From: Mycobacterium sp. D16Q14
Lineage (GTDB): Bacteria; Actinomycetota; Actinomycetes; Mycobacteriales; Mycobacteriaceae
Direction of reading: 5' to 3'
NCBI GenBank assembly: GCA_002013415.1
Contig: MAEX01000012.1
Location: 62,001 to 126,000 of the forward strand
DNA length: 64,000 nt
This document shows, piece by piece, positions 63,555 through 64,000 of this stretch. Positions within the stretch are counted from its first letter, which is position 1, and the number at the start of each line of letters is the position of its first letter. The translations under genes and the position numbers were made by a program. Under the pieces are notes generated by a model that saw nothing but the letters and a program-made list of their open reading frames with translations, ran no database searches and had not been told where the DNA came from.

Positions 63555-64000
63555 TCAGCTGAAGACGCCCGGCAGGTTCAGAATCGAGAGGCTGTCGTTC
63601 TTGCGCGGGTCGTCGTGGATCATGTACGTCCACGTCGAGGTCGGCCGGGCAAGCTTCGATAGATCCAATCCCTGTTCCTCGTCAACCAGATTCGCGGTTT
63701 CGAAGGTCTGCTGTGCGGCCTCCACGGCGTCGGCCGCCAGTGAGGCGAAGGCGTCCACGGCGAGCCGGTGGAACTCGTCGATCGGATTCTGCCGCCCGAG
63801 CGCACGCAGGTGGATGCTCTCTCGTACGTCCGAGAGGTAGGCCAGGTGGTCCGCCCAACCACGGTCAAGGTGATAGAGCATGATCTGCCGCGAGATGCGC
63901 TCCAGCCGCTCTTCGGAAAGTTCCTCCGCCAGTTCGTCATAGCGCTCAGCGGAACGCTCCTTGAGCTCTTTGCGGGCGGTGTCGGTGCGCAGCAGGGTGT
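63555..64000 (-). CDS. secA2: Accessory Sec ATPase SecA2, C-terminal part
   Basis: The last 148 codons of a gene entering from the right edge. It reads [43 protein letters not shown] and ends [10 protein letters not shown]; the helical-wing/scaffold pattern is SecA, and the short C-terminus without the zinc-binding tail marks SecA2. Position next to pgsA2 matches Rv1821. SecA2 exports a subset of proteins in mycobacteria. 5' end not in the window. Confidence 0.93.
   Translation of the reverse strand, partial: TLLRTDTARKELKERSAERYDELAEELSEERLERISRQIMLYHLDRGWADHLAYLSDVRESIHLRALGRQNPIDEFHRLAVDAFASLAADAVEAAQQTFETANLVDEEQGLDLSKLARPTSTWTYMIHDDPRKNDSLSILNLPGVFS

Overview
The window is high-GC actinobacterial chromosome, dense with genes, often with ATGA/GTGA stop-start overlaps and GTG/TTG starts. 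From about 25.4 kb to the end, gene content, order and relative strand match, in inverted orientation, the M. tuberculosis block apa (Rv1860) to secA2 (Rv1821): apa, modCBA, SDR, LLM, ndh, ureDGFCBA, an Rv1847-type thioesterase, blaI, a BlaR-like M56 protease, gnd1, guaB1, two CNNM/CorC proteins, glcB, Rv1836c, gcvP, Rv1830-Rv1828, garA, gcvH, Rv1825-Rv1823, pgsA2, secA2. PE/PPE genes are absent and the left third is accessory. A rapidly growing mycobacterium, probably of the Mycobacteroides abscessus-chelonae group, fits best; the group assignment is inference from recalled gene order, since no search was run.

Layout. 0-25 kb is a mosaic of small accessory units: TetR with enoyl-CoA hydratase; a decayed ABC permease; an MBL-fold hydrolase behind a SoxR-type operator; a bicovalent-FAD oxidase; HAD, SGNH and alpha/beta hydrolases; a VOC-ArsR-SRPBCC operon on a self-overlapping leaderless promoter; LLM, TetR, pirin, GlxA-type regulator and HD-domain genes; cinA; two tandem double-GNAT proteins; a universal stress protein; a two-gene fluoride channel; and a fused assimilatory nitrate reductase/CysJ-like flavoprotein. 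25-38 kb holds apa, the molybdate transporter (which would feed the molybdenum nitrate reductase), ndh and the complete urease operon. 38-41.2 kb is an insertion of four paralogous lipoproteins resembling the PknH sensor domain. 41.3-42.9 kb is an iron-controlled island: a likely MrsI small RNA with its own promoter and IdeR box, next to a FhuF-like gene with a second IdeR box. 43-54 kb holds the BlaI/M56 pair and central metabolism. 54-64 kb is the GarA/glycine-cleavage/envelope cluster, with gcvP behind a tandem glycine riboswitch.

Cross-links. Nitrate assimilation needs molybdate (modABC). GcvP and GcvH belong to one complex and GarA controls glutamate and 2-oxoglutarate metabolism nearby. 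The two IdeR boxes suggest the sRNA and the FhuF-like gene respond together to iron limitation. Decay is visible at three places: a frameshifted ABC permease (about 2110), an in-frame stop in a conserved membrane protein (7464-7466), and a hydrolase C-terminal remnant (25.3-25.4 kb). A dispersed repeat built on GATGAGCCGCTTGCGCG occurs before gnd, before garA, and inside the first codons of pgsA2. No stretch over 300 bases lacks a gene; I saw no tRNA, rRNA, insertion sequence or CRISPR array.
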